Source: Halomonas binhaiensis (lineage in GTDB: Bacteria > Pseudomonadota > Gammaproteobacteria > Pseudomonadales > Halomonadaceae). From it: 64,000 bases of DNA. A program made the translations under genes and the position numbers. Location: contig NZ_CP038437.2 of the NCBI RefSeq assembly GCF_008329985.2, forward strand, positions 2,108,001-2,172,000. Direction: 5' to 3'. This document shows positions 43,535 to 53,566 of the stretch, piece by piece; position 1 is the stretch's first letter, and each line of letters opens with the position of its first letter. The notes beneath the pieces are model-generated. The model worked only from the letters and a program-made list of their open reading frames with translations. It was not told the DNA's origin and did not search any database.

Positions 43535-43551
43535 AGGAAACCAAGTTTCCT
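43535..43551. promoter_or_regulatory. palindromic operator upstream of the XRE-cupin gene
   Basis: AGGAAAC-CAA-GTTTCCT is a perfect 7-bp palindrome about 15 bases upstream of the start of the XRE-cupin gene, where binding would block its transcription. Operators of this form are common for this regulator type. Confidence 0.7.
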
Positions 43552-43627
43552 CTAGGCTACCACAAGGCCAATGAAAAGCGCCCTAGTCTACGGAGGCAGG
43601 GCGGTCATCGTTAAGCATGAGTCGTTG

Positions 43628-44566
43628 TCAGGATAACGCTTCCGGCAGGCCAAGAAGGGCACGTACATGCGCTTCCACTGAACGTCCCAGGGCATTCAGG
43701 TGATAGCCACCTTCAAGCACAGACACCAGGCGCCCCTGTGCATGTTGCTTGGCGACATCCAGTGCCTTGAGCGTGACCCAGTGATAATCCGCATCTTCAA
43801 GGCAGAGATCACCCATCGGGTCTTCGCGATGGGCATCGAAGCCTGCCGATATCAGCACCAGGTCAGGCTGGAAAGCATTCAGTGCGGGCAACCAGTGGTT
43901 CTCGACGGTCTCGCGGAAAGCCTGGCTGCCGCTGCCTGCGCTCAAGGGCGTGTTGACCACATTGTCATGGCGGCTGTCGAGATAACGCCATGGGTAAAAA
44001 GGGTGCTGGAAGCTGGTGCAGATCAGTATGCCGGGATCATCCTTGAAGATATCGATCGTGCCATTGCACTGGTGAACGTCGAAATCGAGGATGGCGATGC
44101 GCTGTGCACCATGTACTGCCCTTGCATGGGCAGCACCCACGGCGATGTTGTTGTAGAGACAAAAGCCCATGGCTTCGCCGGCTTCCGCGTGATGACCTGG
44201 CGGGCGCACTGCACAGAAGACATTGTCTGCCTGACCTCGATATACCTGGTCGACTCCCTTGACCACAGCGCCAGCGGCGAAATGTGCAGCCTGTAGGCTA
44301 TGTGGGTTCATCAGGGTGTCACCATCCACGCGGACGTGGCCCTCATCAGGCACTAGACTTTCCATCTGGTCGATGTGCGCCTCGGAGTGTACACGCTGAA
44401 GCTGTTCCCGGGTGACTTCCCTGGCATCTCCCTGCATGGTCTTTTGCAGGGTGCCGGAGAGCATCAGTTGAGCGCGTATCGCATCAAGTCGCAGGGGGCT
44501 CTCAGGATGTTCAGGTCCCATGTCATGATGATGGCAAGTGGGGTGAGTAAGATACGCAGTGATCAT
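43628..44566 (-). CDS. histone deacetylase/acetylpolyamine amidohydrolase family protein
   Basis: The 312-residue zinc hydrolase has RPPGHHAEAGEAMGFCLYNN, DFDVHQCNGT, SAGFDAHREDP and VLEGGYH, the metal and His-His signature of class II HDAC-like enzymes. Substrate may be an acetylated protein or polyamine. The ATG at 44566 has GGAG upstream. It is divergent from a Pat-like lysine acetyltransferase 110 bases away. Confidence 0.9.
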   Translation of the reverse strand: MITAYLTHPTCHHHDMGPEHPESPLRLDAIRAQLMLSGTLQKTMQGDAREVTREQLQRVHSEAHIDQMESLVPDEGHVRVDGDTLMNPHSLQAAHFAAGAVVKGVDQVYRGQADNVFCAVRPPGHHAEAGEAMGFCLYNNIAVGAAHARAVHGAQRIAILDFDVHQCNGTIDIFKDDPGILICTSFQHPFYPWRYLDSRHDNVVNTPLSAGSGSQAFRETVENHWLPALNAFQPDLVLISAGFDAHREDPMGDLCLEDADYHWVTLKALDVAKQHAQGRLVSVLEGGYHLNALGRSVEAHVRALLGLPEALS

Positions 44567-44676
44567 GCTGGGCTCCGAATTTTCATTGTTCATAGCCTAA
44601 AGTGTGAGCCTGCATGGTCGACACTCGCCAAAGGTCGCAGTATCAATAGAATTCCAGCCAATCAGGAGACATCTCC

Positions 44677-47424
44677 GTGAGCACCCGCTTTCTGCGCCGC
44701 TTCTTTGCTCCTGCTTCCATTGTCGTGATTGGTGCCTCGGAAAAGCCGGCATCCGTGGGCGGGCAGGTGATTCGCAATCTGCTGGATGGAGGCTTTCGCG
44801 GCAAGCTCTGGGCAGTCAATCCGAAAGGCTATGATCAAGTGTTCGGGGTGCCCTGCTTCACGAATTCCTCCAGACTGAAGGAAGTGCCGGATCTGGCCGT
44901 GATATGTTCTCCGGTGAAAACGGTACCCAAACTGCTGAGCAGTCTGGGAGAGCAGGGGGTTCGGGCTGCCCTGGTACTGTCTGGCGGCAGTGACCTGGAT
45001 GTCGAAGGTCGAGGACAGGCCTCCATTCGCAGCCGCATGCTCAGTGCCGCCCGGGCTTCCGGGATTCGTGTGCTGGGGCCGGAATGCATGGGGTTGATCG
45101 TGCCTGGGCATCGGCTCAATGCCTCCTATTCCAGCCATACCGTACCCCCTGGCAAGGTCGCCTATCTTGGTCAGTCCGGCATGCTGGCCAATGCCATGAT
45201 CGACTGGGGAGCAGGGCGTGGTATCGGCTTTTCTCATCTGCTGACGGTGGGAGACAGTGTCGATGTCATGCTCCCTGACCTGATTGACTACATCAATCAG
45301 AATTCGCCAACCCAGGCGATCATTCTGCACTTGGAAAATATTCCTGACTCCCTGCATTTCATGACTGCGGTGCGTGACGCATCGCGCCATCGCCTGGTCT
45401 TGGCCATCAAGAGTGGACGCACGCCAGCTTCGGACATGAGTGGGCTGCCACCGACACCGGGTATTCCAAATCGCGATCAGGTCTTCGATTCCGCCTTTGC
45501 CCGAGCAGGGGTTGTCAGGGTCAACGACTCCGATGAGCTATATGACGCTCTGGAAACCCTGTCACGCATGAAGCCGGTAAAGGGAGACCGATTGGCCATC
45601 GTATCCAATGGCCTGGGGCCCGCCATGCTGGCGATCGACAAGCTGCTGAGTGCGGGAGGACAGCTCGCCGAATTCGATGACTCGACGCAACACACGCTGC
45701 GTCATGAGCACCTTGACCTGAGCAAGCCCGGGGAAAATCCGGTAGACCTTGGTGGCAATGCCTCACCGGAGCGTTTCGTCAAGGCTCTGGAAATCGTTGC
45801 TGCCGATGCCAATGTGGATGCTGTGCTGGTGGTCCATGCTCCAACGCGCATGGCGCCATCTCTTGATACGGCCGAAGCCATCATCGAACACCGCCGCCGC
45901 TTCAAGAGTAACCTGTTGACCAGCTGGATGGGGCTTGAACAGGCCATGCCGGCTCGTCAACTCTGCCATGACGCAGGGATTCCGACCTATCTGTCTCCGG
46001 AAAAGGCCGTCAAGGCCTTCATGCATATGGTGGACTACCAGCGGGTTCAGTCGCTGTTGCATCAGACTCCGCCCAGCCTGCCGTTCATCACCACTCAGGA
46101 GAGCCGAGCCGAGTGCCACCGTTTGATAGAGCGTGTGTTGGGAGAGGAGCGCGAGGGTCTGAGTCATTCTGAAACGGCCATGGTGCTGGCAGCCTATGGC
46201 TTGCCTGTGGCCGAGAGTCGTTATGTTTCCACTCCCGATGATGCCCGGGAAGCGGCCACAACTCTGCAAGGACCTTTTGCGCTCAAGGTCGTGCACGAAG
46301 GCAATTGTCGACCGTTTCGCTATCGTCGTTATCCACACAAGTTGGCTGCTGGCCTGTTGCAGGATATTGTCAGCCCGGAGGATGTGGCAGAGGGTGTCAG
46401 GCAACTGCAGGCACGGGTACAGGAAAATTTGCCCGGTCTTGCCGTTCATGAGTTCTGTCTGCAGCCGATGAAGCGGGGCAAGCACTCCATGCAGTTGTGT
46501 GCCGGCATCACCCGTGATCCTGTCTTTGGCCCATTGATCGTATTCGGCATTGGGGGGTACAAGGTCAACGTCCTTGCCGACCGTCAGGTAGCGCTGCCGC
46601 CCCTCAACATGACGCTGGCAGCGGACATGGTGGATCGCACCCACGCTGCTCGTCTGATTCACGAGCACTCCAGTGATCCCGAGAGGGATCTTGGGCGGCT
46701 GTGTCAGATGCTGGTCACGCTATCGCAGATTGCTACAGATCTGCCACGGCTCAGAGGGCTGGAGATCAATCCGCTGGTGCTCAACCGCGATGGGATGGAG
46801 GCCGTGGACTTTGCCATGGACCTGGGCCAGCCAGCACGTTTTGCCATCATGCCGTACCCCGAAGAGCTGCGTGAATGGGTGCAGTTGCGCAATGGCTGGG
46901 AGGTGGAGATCCGTCCGATTCGTGCCGAAGATGCCCCCCTGATTACGGATTTCCATCGCCAACTGTCGGAGGAGAGTATTCGCTTCCGCTATTTCCATCA
47001 CAAGATGGATCTTAGTCAGCGCGATCTTTCCACCTTGGCTCACATCAACTATGACCGCCAGATGGCGTTTATCGCCGAACGCTGTGGTCAGGATGGCAAC
47101 AAGGAAATGCTTGGCGTAGTGCGGGTATGGAACGACCCGGACAATATCCGCACAGAGTTCTCCATCATCATACGGGATGACCTCCAGGGCCTGGGGATCG
47201 GCCGATTGTTGATGAACAAGATGATCAGTTATTGCCGCGGGGTCGGCACTCTGGAGATGTATGGCAAGATCATGATTGACAATCATCCCATGCGCGCCCT
47301 GATGAAACGCTTGGGCTTCAGCCAGAAGTTCAACATGGAAGAACAGGTGGTGGACGCGTCGCTGCGGCTCAACGAACCCGACAGCGAGTGGCAGCGTCAT
47401 CGCCTTGAGCGACCGGTGGAATGA
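44677..47424 (+). CDS. Pat-like protein: ADP-forming acyl-CoA synthetase domain plus GNAT acetyltransferase
   Basis: The 915-residue protein has a CoA-binding domain (IVVIGASEKPASVGGQVIRN; residues 10-140), succinyl-CoA-ligase-like domains to about 460, an ATP-grasp domain (about 490-720), and a C-terminal GNAT domain (about 735-890, with RDDLQGLGIGRLLMNKMISY). Length and order match the lysine acetyltransferase Pat/YfiQ, which controls acetyl-CoA synthetase. It starts with GTG after AGGAGA. Divergent from a deacetylase-like gene, suggesting acetylation control. Confidence 0.92.
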   Translation: MSTRFLRRFFAPASIVVIGASEKPASVGGQVIRNLLDGGFRGKLWAVNPKGYDQVFGVPCFTNSSRLKEVPDLAVICSPVKTVPKLLSSLGEQGVRAALVLSGGSDLDVEGRGQASIRSRMLSAARASGIRVLGPECMGLIVPGHRLNASYSSHTVPPGKVAYLGQSGMLANAMIDWGAGRGIGFSHLLTVGDSVDVMLPDLIDYINQNSPTQAIILHLENIPDSLHFMTAVRDASRHRLVLAIKSGRTPASDMSGLPPTPGIPNRDQVFDSAFARAGVVRVNDSDELYDALETLSRMKPVKGDRLAIVSNGLGPAMLAIDKLLSAGGQLAEFDDSTQHTLRHEHLDLSKPGENPVDLGGNASPERFVKALEIVAADANVDAVLVVHAPTRMAPSLDTAEAIIEHRRRFKSNLLTSWMGLEQAMPARQLCHDAGIPTYLSPEKAVKAFMHMVDYQRVQSLLHQTPPSLPFITTQESRAECHRLIERVLGEEREGLSHSETAMVLAAYGLPVAESRYVSTPDDAREAATTLQGPFALKVVHEGNCRPFRYRRYPHKLAAGLLQDIVSPEDVAEGVRQLQARVQENLPGLAVHEFCLQPMKRGKHSMQLCAGITRDPVFGPLIVFGIGGYKVNVLADRQVALPPLNMTLAADMVDRTHAARLIHEHSSDPERDLGRLCQMLVTLSQIATDLPRLRGLEINPLVLNRDGMEAVDFAMDLGQPARFAIMPYPEELREWVQLRNGWEVEIRPIRAEDAPLITDFHRQLSEESIRFRYFHHKMDLSQRDLSTLAHINYDRQMAFIAERCGQDGNKEMLGVVRVWNDPDNIRTEFSIIIRDDLQGLGIGRLLMNKMISYCRGVGTLEMYGKIMIDNHPMRALMKRLGFSQKFNMEEQVVDASLRLNEPDSEWQRHRLERPVE

Positions 47425-47443
47425 TGCCAGGCAAGGGGGAAGG

Positions 47444-47471
47444 CGGGTAGCGGCCACACTGCCGCTACCCG
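47444..47471 (+). terminator. terminator after the Pat-like gene
   Basis: CGGGTAGCGGC-cacact-GCCGCTACCCG is a perfect 11-bp stem followed by TTTC, 20 bases after the stop. Confidence 0.8.
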
Positions 47472-47535
47472 TTTCACTACTAGTTTCCACTACTGGTTTG
47501 TTTCTACAGCTGGCTGTTTCCACTACTGGTCGTTT
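47471..47535. repeat. short direct repeats TTTCCACTACTGGT
   Basis: Three near-copies of TTTC(C)ACTACT(A/G)GT and one weaker one lie in a row between the Pat-like gene and pdxH. No gene function is implied. Confidence 0.6.
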
Positions 47536-47590
47536 GATCAACTCGCGCCGGGCCCGTTGTGCATGGTACTGAGCATCAACGGGCTGGGCA

Positions 47591-48232
47591 TCAGGGCGCC
47601 AGGCGAGATTTCTCCCAGCTCTCGTCGCGCTTCTGGTAGCGAATACGATCATGCAGGCGGCTCGGCTGACCCTGCCAGAACTCGATCATCTCCGGTAATA
47701 CCCGATAGCCACCCCAATGTACTGGACGTGGAACTTCCTGGCCTTCATAGACCTGTTCGAAACGGTGTTTGCGCTCTTCCAGCCAGGTACGATCAGGAAT
47801 GATGACGCTCTGGTTGGAAATCCAGGCGCCCAGCTGACTACCACGCGGGCGACTGGCAAAGTAAGCATCGGAGGCTTCTTCTGACACCATCTCCACATGG
47901 CCCTCGATGCGTATCTGGCGAGACAGCTTGGGCCACCAGAATACCAGGGCAACATGCGGGGCATTGGCCAGTTCGCCACCCTTGCCACTGTGGTAGTTGG
48001 TGTAGAACTCAAAGCCTTGTTCAGCAATTCCCTTGAGCAGCACAATACGCGCATGGGGAAGGCCTTGGCTGTCTACGGTGGACAGTGTCATGGCATTGGC
48101 ATCATCTGGGTCGGTATCCACTGCCAGGGCGAACCATTCTTCGAACAGCTCAAAGGGAGTTGCAGGGGCCCGGGATTCATCCAGGATGCCACCTTCGTAA
48201 TCACGCCGGATATCGGCTATATCGCGAGTCAT
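47591..48232 (-). CDS. pdxH: pyridoxamine 5'-phosphate oxidase
   Basis: The 213-residue FMN enzyme (DPDDANAMTLSTVDSQGLPH, RIVLLKGIAEQGFEFYTNYH, PRGSQLGAWISNQS, RVLPEMIEFWQGQPSRLHDR) makes pyridoxal phosphate from pyridoxine or pyridoxamine phosphate. The C-terminal FWQGQ..RLHDR motif is diagnostic. Start at 48232 has GGAG 7 bases upstream. Confidence 0.97.
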   Translation of the reverse strand: MTRDIADIRRDYEGGILDESRAPATPFELFEEWFALAVDTDPDDANAMTLSTVDSQGLPHARIVLLKGIAEQGFEFYTNYHSGKGGELANAPHVALVFWWPKLSRQIRIEGHVEMVSEEASDAYFASRPRGSQLGAWISNQSVIIPDRTWLEERKHRFEQVYEGQEVPRPVHWGGYRVLPEMIEFWQGQPSRLHDRIRYQKRDESWEKSRLAP

Positions 48233-48294
48233 GGTGTTCTCCGATAAAAATTCGCATTGAAAATTCGAGCTGACTTTCAGGCCAGAACACAATC

Positions 48295-49352
<1,058 letters not shown>

Positions 49353-49700
49353 TCAAGCCAGCAGTTCGCGGATGTTCTCCGGCGGACGGCCGATAATGGC
49401 TCGTTTGCCATCATCGGCAATGGGACGTTGCAGCACCTTGGGATGGGCGACGATGGCAGCAATGACTTGTTCAATATCGTTGCTGTCGGCCGCGAGTGCT
49501 TTCCATTCGCTCTCGTTGGTGCGCACCAGTTCCTTGATATCTCCCTGCAAGCGTGACACCAGGTCATGCAGTTCCGCCGCGCTGAGAGGCTCGTCCAGAT
49601 AACGACGTACGCTAACGTCGGCTCCGGCTTCCTCAAGCAGGGCCAAGGCTTCGCGGGACTTGGAGCAACGCGGGTTGTGCAGCAGGGTAATGGACGGCAT
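49353..49700 (-). CDS. arsC: ArsC-family arsenate reductase (glutaredoxin-dependent)
   Basis: The 115-residue protein has the catalytic HNPRCSKSREAL motif (Cys12) and the RPIADDGKRAIIGRPPE end of ArsC. It may reduce arsenate or belong to a housekeeping branch; there is no ars efflux gene nearby, which favours a general role. First in the operon with wrbA. Confidence 0.92.
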   Translation of the reverse strand: MPSITLLHNPRCSKSREALALLEEAGADVSVRRYLDEPLSAAELHDLVSRLQGDIKELVRTNESEWKALAADSNDIEQVIAAIVAHPKVLQRPIADDGKRAIIGRPPENIRELLA

Positions 49701-49867
49701 GAATGATCCTCGGACACATGAAGTGCTGATTGAAATGCTGGTTGAAGCGATAGTTATTGTAGGGTGCTGCCATCGACGACCACAACTCGGGTTAAGTTTG
49801 GGGTTAACCCTTGGTAGGCTAGGAAGTTAGTGCAAGACATGACGGCTAGGATGAGAGGAGGTGCCCG

Positions 49868-50461
49868 ATGGTGGAAGGTTGTCACGATGATGTGGATTTC
49901 CGGGCACTGATGGGTGACGTCAGGCCTTTGTCTCATGGGCATGATCGTGCTGACGTCAGCCGTCAGCGTGGAACGCCCAGCGAGGCTCAACTGGAGCGTC
50001 GACGTGCTGCCCTGCAGGGTGACAAGAACGCCGATGGCCTTTCCGATGATTTTGTTGATCTTGTGCCGCCTTTCGATCCTCTGGAGTATCGTCGCGATGG
50101 CATTCAACTTGCTGTGGTGGAGCGCCTGAAGCAGGGCGGGTATCCCATCCAGGCCAGTCTCCACCTGTTGCGACGGCCATTGCACGAATGTCGCCGCGAA
50201 TTGCCGATGTTCATCCGCGAAGCCTTTGCAGCAGACCTGCGCTCCGTTCTGGTCATCCATGGCCGTAGTCGAGAGATCGATGCTCCTGCCAATGTGTTGC
50301 GCTCCTATCTGGCCAAGTGGTTGGTGACATTCGATGAAGTACAGGCCTTTGTGTCTGCGCAAGAGCGTGATGGTGGTCTGGGCGCGACCTGGGTGATGTT
50401 GCGCAAGAGTGAACGTGCCCGTGCCAACAATCGCGAGCGTCAGCAGAAACGGCGCGGCTAA
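49868..50461 (+). CDS. smrA: Smr-domain DNA endonuclease SmrA-like
   Basis: The 197-residue protein has a C-terminal Smr domain (LRSVLVIHGRSREIDAPANV, RSYLAKWLVTFDEVQAFVSA, GGLGATWVMLRKSERAR) and an acidic/basic N-terminal part. SmrA-type proteins are nicking endonucleases. GAGGAGG before the ATG fixes the start. It ends 12 bases before the first hip operator. Confidence 0.9.
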   Translation: MVEGCHDDVDFRALMGDVRPLSHGHDRADVSRQRGTPSEAQLERRRAALQGDKNADGLSDDFVDLVPPFDPLEYRRDGIQLAVVERLKQGGYPIQASLHLLRRPLHECRRELPMFIREAFAADLRSVLVIHGRSREIDAPANVLRSYLAKWLVTFDEVQAFVSAQERDGGLGATWVMLRKSERARANNRERQQKRRG

Positions 50462-50473
50462 CGTAATCAAATA

Positions 50474-50550
50474 GCAATTTATAAATTGCATAATAGACAA
50501 AAAAGCAACCCGGGAATTGCTTTTAGTCTGTAAAGCATTTTATATGTTGC
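50474..50550. promoter_or_regulatory. three HipB-type operators, GCAW-N8-TTGC
   Basis: GCAATTTATAAATTGC (50474-50489), GCAACCCGGGAATTGC (50505-50520) and GCATTTTATATGTTGC (50535-50550) share the pattern GCA(A/T)-N8-TTGC. Their starts are 31 and 30 bases apart, about three helical turns. They lie directly upstream of hipB and are the likely binding sites of HipB or HipBA. Confidence 0.82.
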
Positions 50551-50623
50551 CTCCAGCGGCTATGCTGACAAGATGTACCAAGCATGGCATAGCCATTGAC
50601 GATTGCCGTTGGAGGCAACAGAC

Positions 50624-50935
50624 ATGACCTTTCATCAACAGCTCATGCAGCGTCGTCAGCAGTTGAAGCTGACCCAGGCCGGTGTCGCGGAGCGCATCGG
50701 CATGTCTCGCCAGCAGTATCAAAGTATTGAAAGGAACGGTAACCCACGCCTGGATACCCTGGAACTGCTGGCTCAGGGGCTCAACGCAGAGCTGATGCTG
50801 ATTCCGCGGGAGAAACTGGCGGCAGTCGCCCGCTTGCTGACGGAGGATGACCGGCAACCGTCCTTGGCACTGCTCAATGTCGATCCCTGGCATGGATTGC
50901 TGGATTCTGGCTCGGATGATGAGGACGGCCCATGA
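50624..50935 (+). CDS. hipB: HipB-like antitoxin, XRE DNA-binding protein
   Basis: The 103-residue protein has an XRE helix-turn-helix (RRQQLKLTQAGVAERIGMSR, QQYQSIERNGNPRLDTLELL) and a flexible acidic C-terminus (DSGSDDEDGP). HipB neutralises HipA and represses the operon. The ATG at 50624 follows GGAGG by 8 bases. Its stop overlaps hipA by ATGA. Confidence 0.92.
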   Translation: MTFHQQLMQRRQQLKLTQAGVAERIGMSRQQYQSIERNGNPRLDTLELLAQGLNAELMLIPREKLAAVARLLTEDDRQPSLALLNVDPWHGLLDSGSDDEDGP

Positions 50936-52188
50936 AGTCCGAGCCGGTCCAGGTCCTGGGGCTGCGCCTGCTGGAGTGTGACGTCGGCCATCTCGTTGGC
51001 TACCAGGGTGGACGTAATATCCTGGTGTTTGCCGACGACTATGTGCAGGATCCCGAGCGCCCAGTATTGACCTTGACCACCCATCCGCTCTTCCCGCGTG
51101 CAGCACAGCTCCTACGTGAACCATGGATTCGCCAGCAGCGCCTTCATCCGGTGTTGTCGAATCTTCTGCCTGAAGGTGCCATGCGCGAGTGGATGGCTCA
51201 GTGGCTGAAGGTTCACCCCGATAATGAATTTCCTCTGCTGGCGGAGCTTGGTCACGACCTTCCAGGCGCCCTGGTGGCTCAGCCTCTGCCAGCAGAACAG
51301 ATTCCCGAAGCCGTACTTGCCTATCGCACCAGTGTCTCGCCCATGAGACGCGAAGGGCATCGACAGCGTGGTTTTTCGCTGGCGGGGGTGCAGATGAAGT
51401 TTTCCATGCAAGAGCAGGGCGGCCGTTTCCATCTGGGGGGGAGTGAACTCCTGGGTGGCTGGATCATCAAGACACCTTCTGTACGCCATCATCAGGTGCC
51501 GGCCAACGAGTTCACGGTCATGCAACTGGCTGCTGCGGCAGGCGTGGAGGTTCCTGAGACGCGCCTGGTGCCGATGACGCAGATCGAAGGGCTGCCGGAG
51601 CTCAACCTCCCCGACGAATCCCTGGCCTACGCGATCCGTCGCTTTGATCGTGATGGCAAGCGACGTATTCACATGGAAGATTTTGCTCAGGTTTTGTTTC
51701 GCTATGCCCACGATAAATATTCCGGCCCCAATTATGAAGCTCTGGGGCGGTTGCTCAGGGAATACAGTGGAGATGGCCTGGCAGATCTTCAGCAATTCGC
51801 TCGCCGCCTGCTAGTCAATATACTGGTGGCCAATGGCGATGCCCATCTCAAGAACTGGAGCCTGTATTATGCCGATGGGCGAACGCCACGTCTGGCTCCT
51901 GCCTACGACATCCTGATGACCAGAGCCTACATCGAAGACGAGCAGGATATCGCCCTGAACCTGAATGGACACAAGAACTGGTACCGCTTCGGGATGGATG
52001 ACTTTCAGGCCTGGGCAGCGGGTGTCGGCGTCAACTGGCGGGTGATACGGATCGTGCTGGAAGATACTCTGCAGCGAGCGCGTGCTCTATGGCCTGGCCT
52101 GCTGGAGGATAGCGCCATGTTCGATGGCCACCGGCAGAGGTTGAGGCAGCATTGGCGCCACTTGCACCCTGATTTCCGCATCCATTGA
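50932..52188 (+). CDS. hipA: HipA-like serine/threonine kinase toxin
   Basis: The 418-residue kinase has the N-terminal couple-hipA domain, a glycine-rich loop (SLAGVQMKFSM) and the catalytic NGDAHLKNWSLYY and YDILMT segments. HipA phosphorylates a translation component such as GltX and induces dormancy. All key residues look intact, so it should be active. Confidence 0.93.
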   Translation: MKSEPVQVLGLRLLECDVGHLVGYQGGRNILVFADDYVQDPERPVLTLTTHPLFPRAAQLLREPWIRQQRLHPVLSNLLPEGAMREWMAQWLKVHPDNEFPLLAELGHDLPGALVAQPLPAEQIPEAVLAYRTSVSPMRREGHRQRGFSLAGVQMKFSMQEQGGRFHLGGSELLGGWIIKTPSVRHHQVPANEFTVMQLAAAAGVEVPETRLVPMTQIEGLPELNLPDESLAYAIRRFDRDGKRRIHMEDFAQVLFRYAHDKYSGPNYEALGRLLREYSGDGLADLQQFARRLLVNILVANGDAHLKNWSLYYADGRTPRLAPAYDILMTRAYIEDEQDIALNLNGHKNWYRFGMDDFQAWAAGVGVNWRVIRIVLEDTLQRARALWPGLLEDSAMFDGHRQRLRQHWRHLHPDFRIH

Positions 52189-52258
52189 GACAGGCCAATA
52201 GGCGGCCTCGACTAGTGCTCAGGTTATACTGGTCTGAATAACAATGGAGTAGAACTGG

Positions 52259-53272
52259 ATGCAGCAGATGGTTCGCGTTGCCGCCCTGACAGGGTATGTG
52301 GCACTGCTTGAGGAGCATAAGGTCGATGCCCAGCAATTGCTCGCGGACCTGAGCTTGCCTCTGGACTACCTTGACCGTCCGGATCGGCTGATCCCCGTTC
52401 CGACCAAGATCGACCTGCTGGAATTGGCGGCCCGTGCTACAGGTTGTCGTCATTTCGGGTTACTGCTTGGTCGCCATCAGAATATCTCCACCCTGGGCCT
52501 GGTGGGGCTGCTGATACAGCAGTGCGAGACCATGCGTGAGGCACTGACCACCATCGCAGAACAGATCGGCCGTCATGTGCAGGGACTGGAGGTACGCCTG
52601 GCAGAAACCGAGGGACAGGCATCCTATCACTTCACCTATCGGGTGGCTGGTCAGGTACAGCCGTCACGCCAGCACAACGACCACACGCTGATGGTGGCCT
52701 ATAACATCATCTCCTTCCTGTATGGCGAGTCGATCAAGTTGCGTGCGGTCTATCTGGTCGGTGACGGTCCCTCCGATGTAGAACCTTACACGCGTTTGCT
52801 GCAGGCGCCGTTGTGCTTCAACAGCAAGGACAGTGCGCTGGTCTTCGACCAGAGATGCCTGGAGCAGCCCATTGCTGGGGGAAATCCGATGTTGCGCCGC
52901 TTGATCAATTCGTTGATGCGCCACCATCAATGGAATGACATCGAGGACAAGGTGGAGTGGATCATCACCAACCTGCTGCCGCTGGATCAGGTGAAACTGG
53001 GCGATGTCGCTGGCGCGTTGGCAGTGTCGGCACGAACACTGCAGGTGCGGCTGGCCCAGCGTGGCCTGAGCTTCCAGCAGTTGCTCGATAGGGCTCGCAT
53101 GAAGGCAGCCCAGACCTACCTGCTTGATACCGACTTGAGCTTGAGTGAAATCGCAGAGTTGCTTGGGTATAGCCAATTGAGCGCCTTGACTCGCAGTTTC
53201 AAGCGCGTAACGGGGGAAAGTCCTACCCAATGGCGACGAAAGCATAAGGCGGAAATTCAGGGTTTTGCGTGA
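52259..53272 (+). CDS. AraC-family transcriptional regulator
   Basis: The 337-residue protein has an N-terminal 'arabinose-binding domain of AraC' type module (GRHQNISTLGLVGLLIQQCE) and a C-terminal double HTH (KLGDVAGALAVSARTLQVRL; LSEIAELLGYSQLSALTRSF; ESPTQWRRKHK). Such regulators often activate adjacent catabolic genes. It directly precedes the DUF1302 and alkylsulfatase genes on the same strand and probably controls them. Confidence 0.9.
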   Translation: MQQMVRVAALTGYVALLEEHKVDAQQLLADLSLPLDYLDRPDRLIPVPTKIDLLELAARATGCRHFGLLLGRHQNISTLGLVGLLIQQCETMREALTTIAEQIGRHVQGLEVRLAETEGQASYHFTYRVAGQVQPSRQHNDHTLMVAYNIISFLYGESIKLRAVYLVGDGPSDVEPYTRLLQAPLCFNSKDSALVFDQRCLEQPIAGGNPMLRRLINSLMRHHQWNDIEDKVEWIITNLLPLDQVKLGDVAGALAVSARTLQVRLAQRGLSFQQLLDRARMKAAQTYLLDTDLSLSEIAELLGYSQLSALTRSFKRVTGESPTQWRRKHKAEIQGFA

Positions 53273-53274
53273 TC

Positions 53275-53310
53275 TGTCAAATTGGCTGCATAACGGGTCA
53301 ATGTTTGTCG
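53275..53310 (+). promoter_or_regulatory. possible AraC-type direct repeat
   Basis: GTCAA occurs at 53276-53280 and again at 53297-53301, 21 bases apart (two helical turns), as expected for AraC half-sites. It lies just after the araC-type gene and 260 bases before the DUF1302 gene. Short and therefore uncertain. Confidence 0.35.
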
Positions 53311-53566
53311 TTTTGAGTTATCTATTCTGCTTGAAAATCACCATTAAACGATAACTGACAAATACAGGTGACATGTCATGACTACAGATCAGCCCACAGT
53401 TCTTGGAGGGCAAAACTTCAGACTTCTGCTCTGCAACAGTTACCTGCTCTGTTAGGCATACGGTCCTGCTGACGACAGCGCCTCCCGAAAGGCCTTCTGC
53501 CCACTAGATTCATGGCGGAAATGGCTGGGGGACAAAAGGAACGACAACACGCTTGAGGACCAGTCC

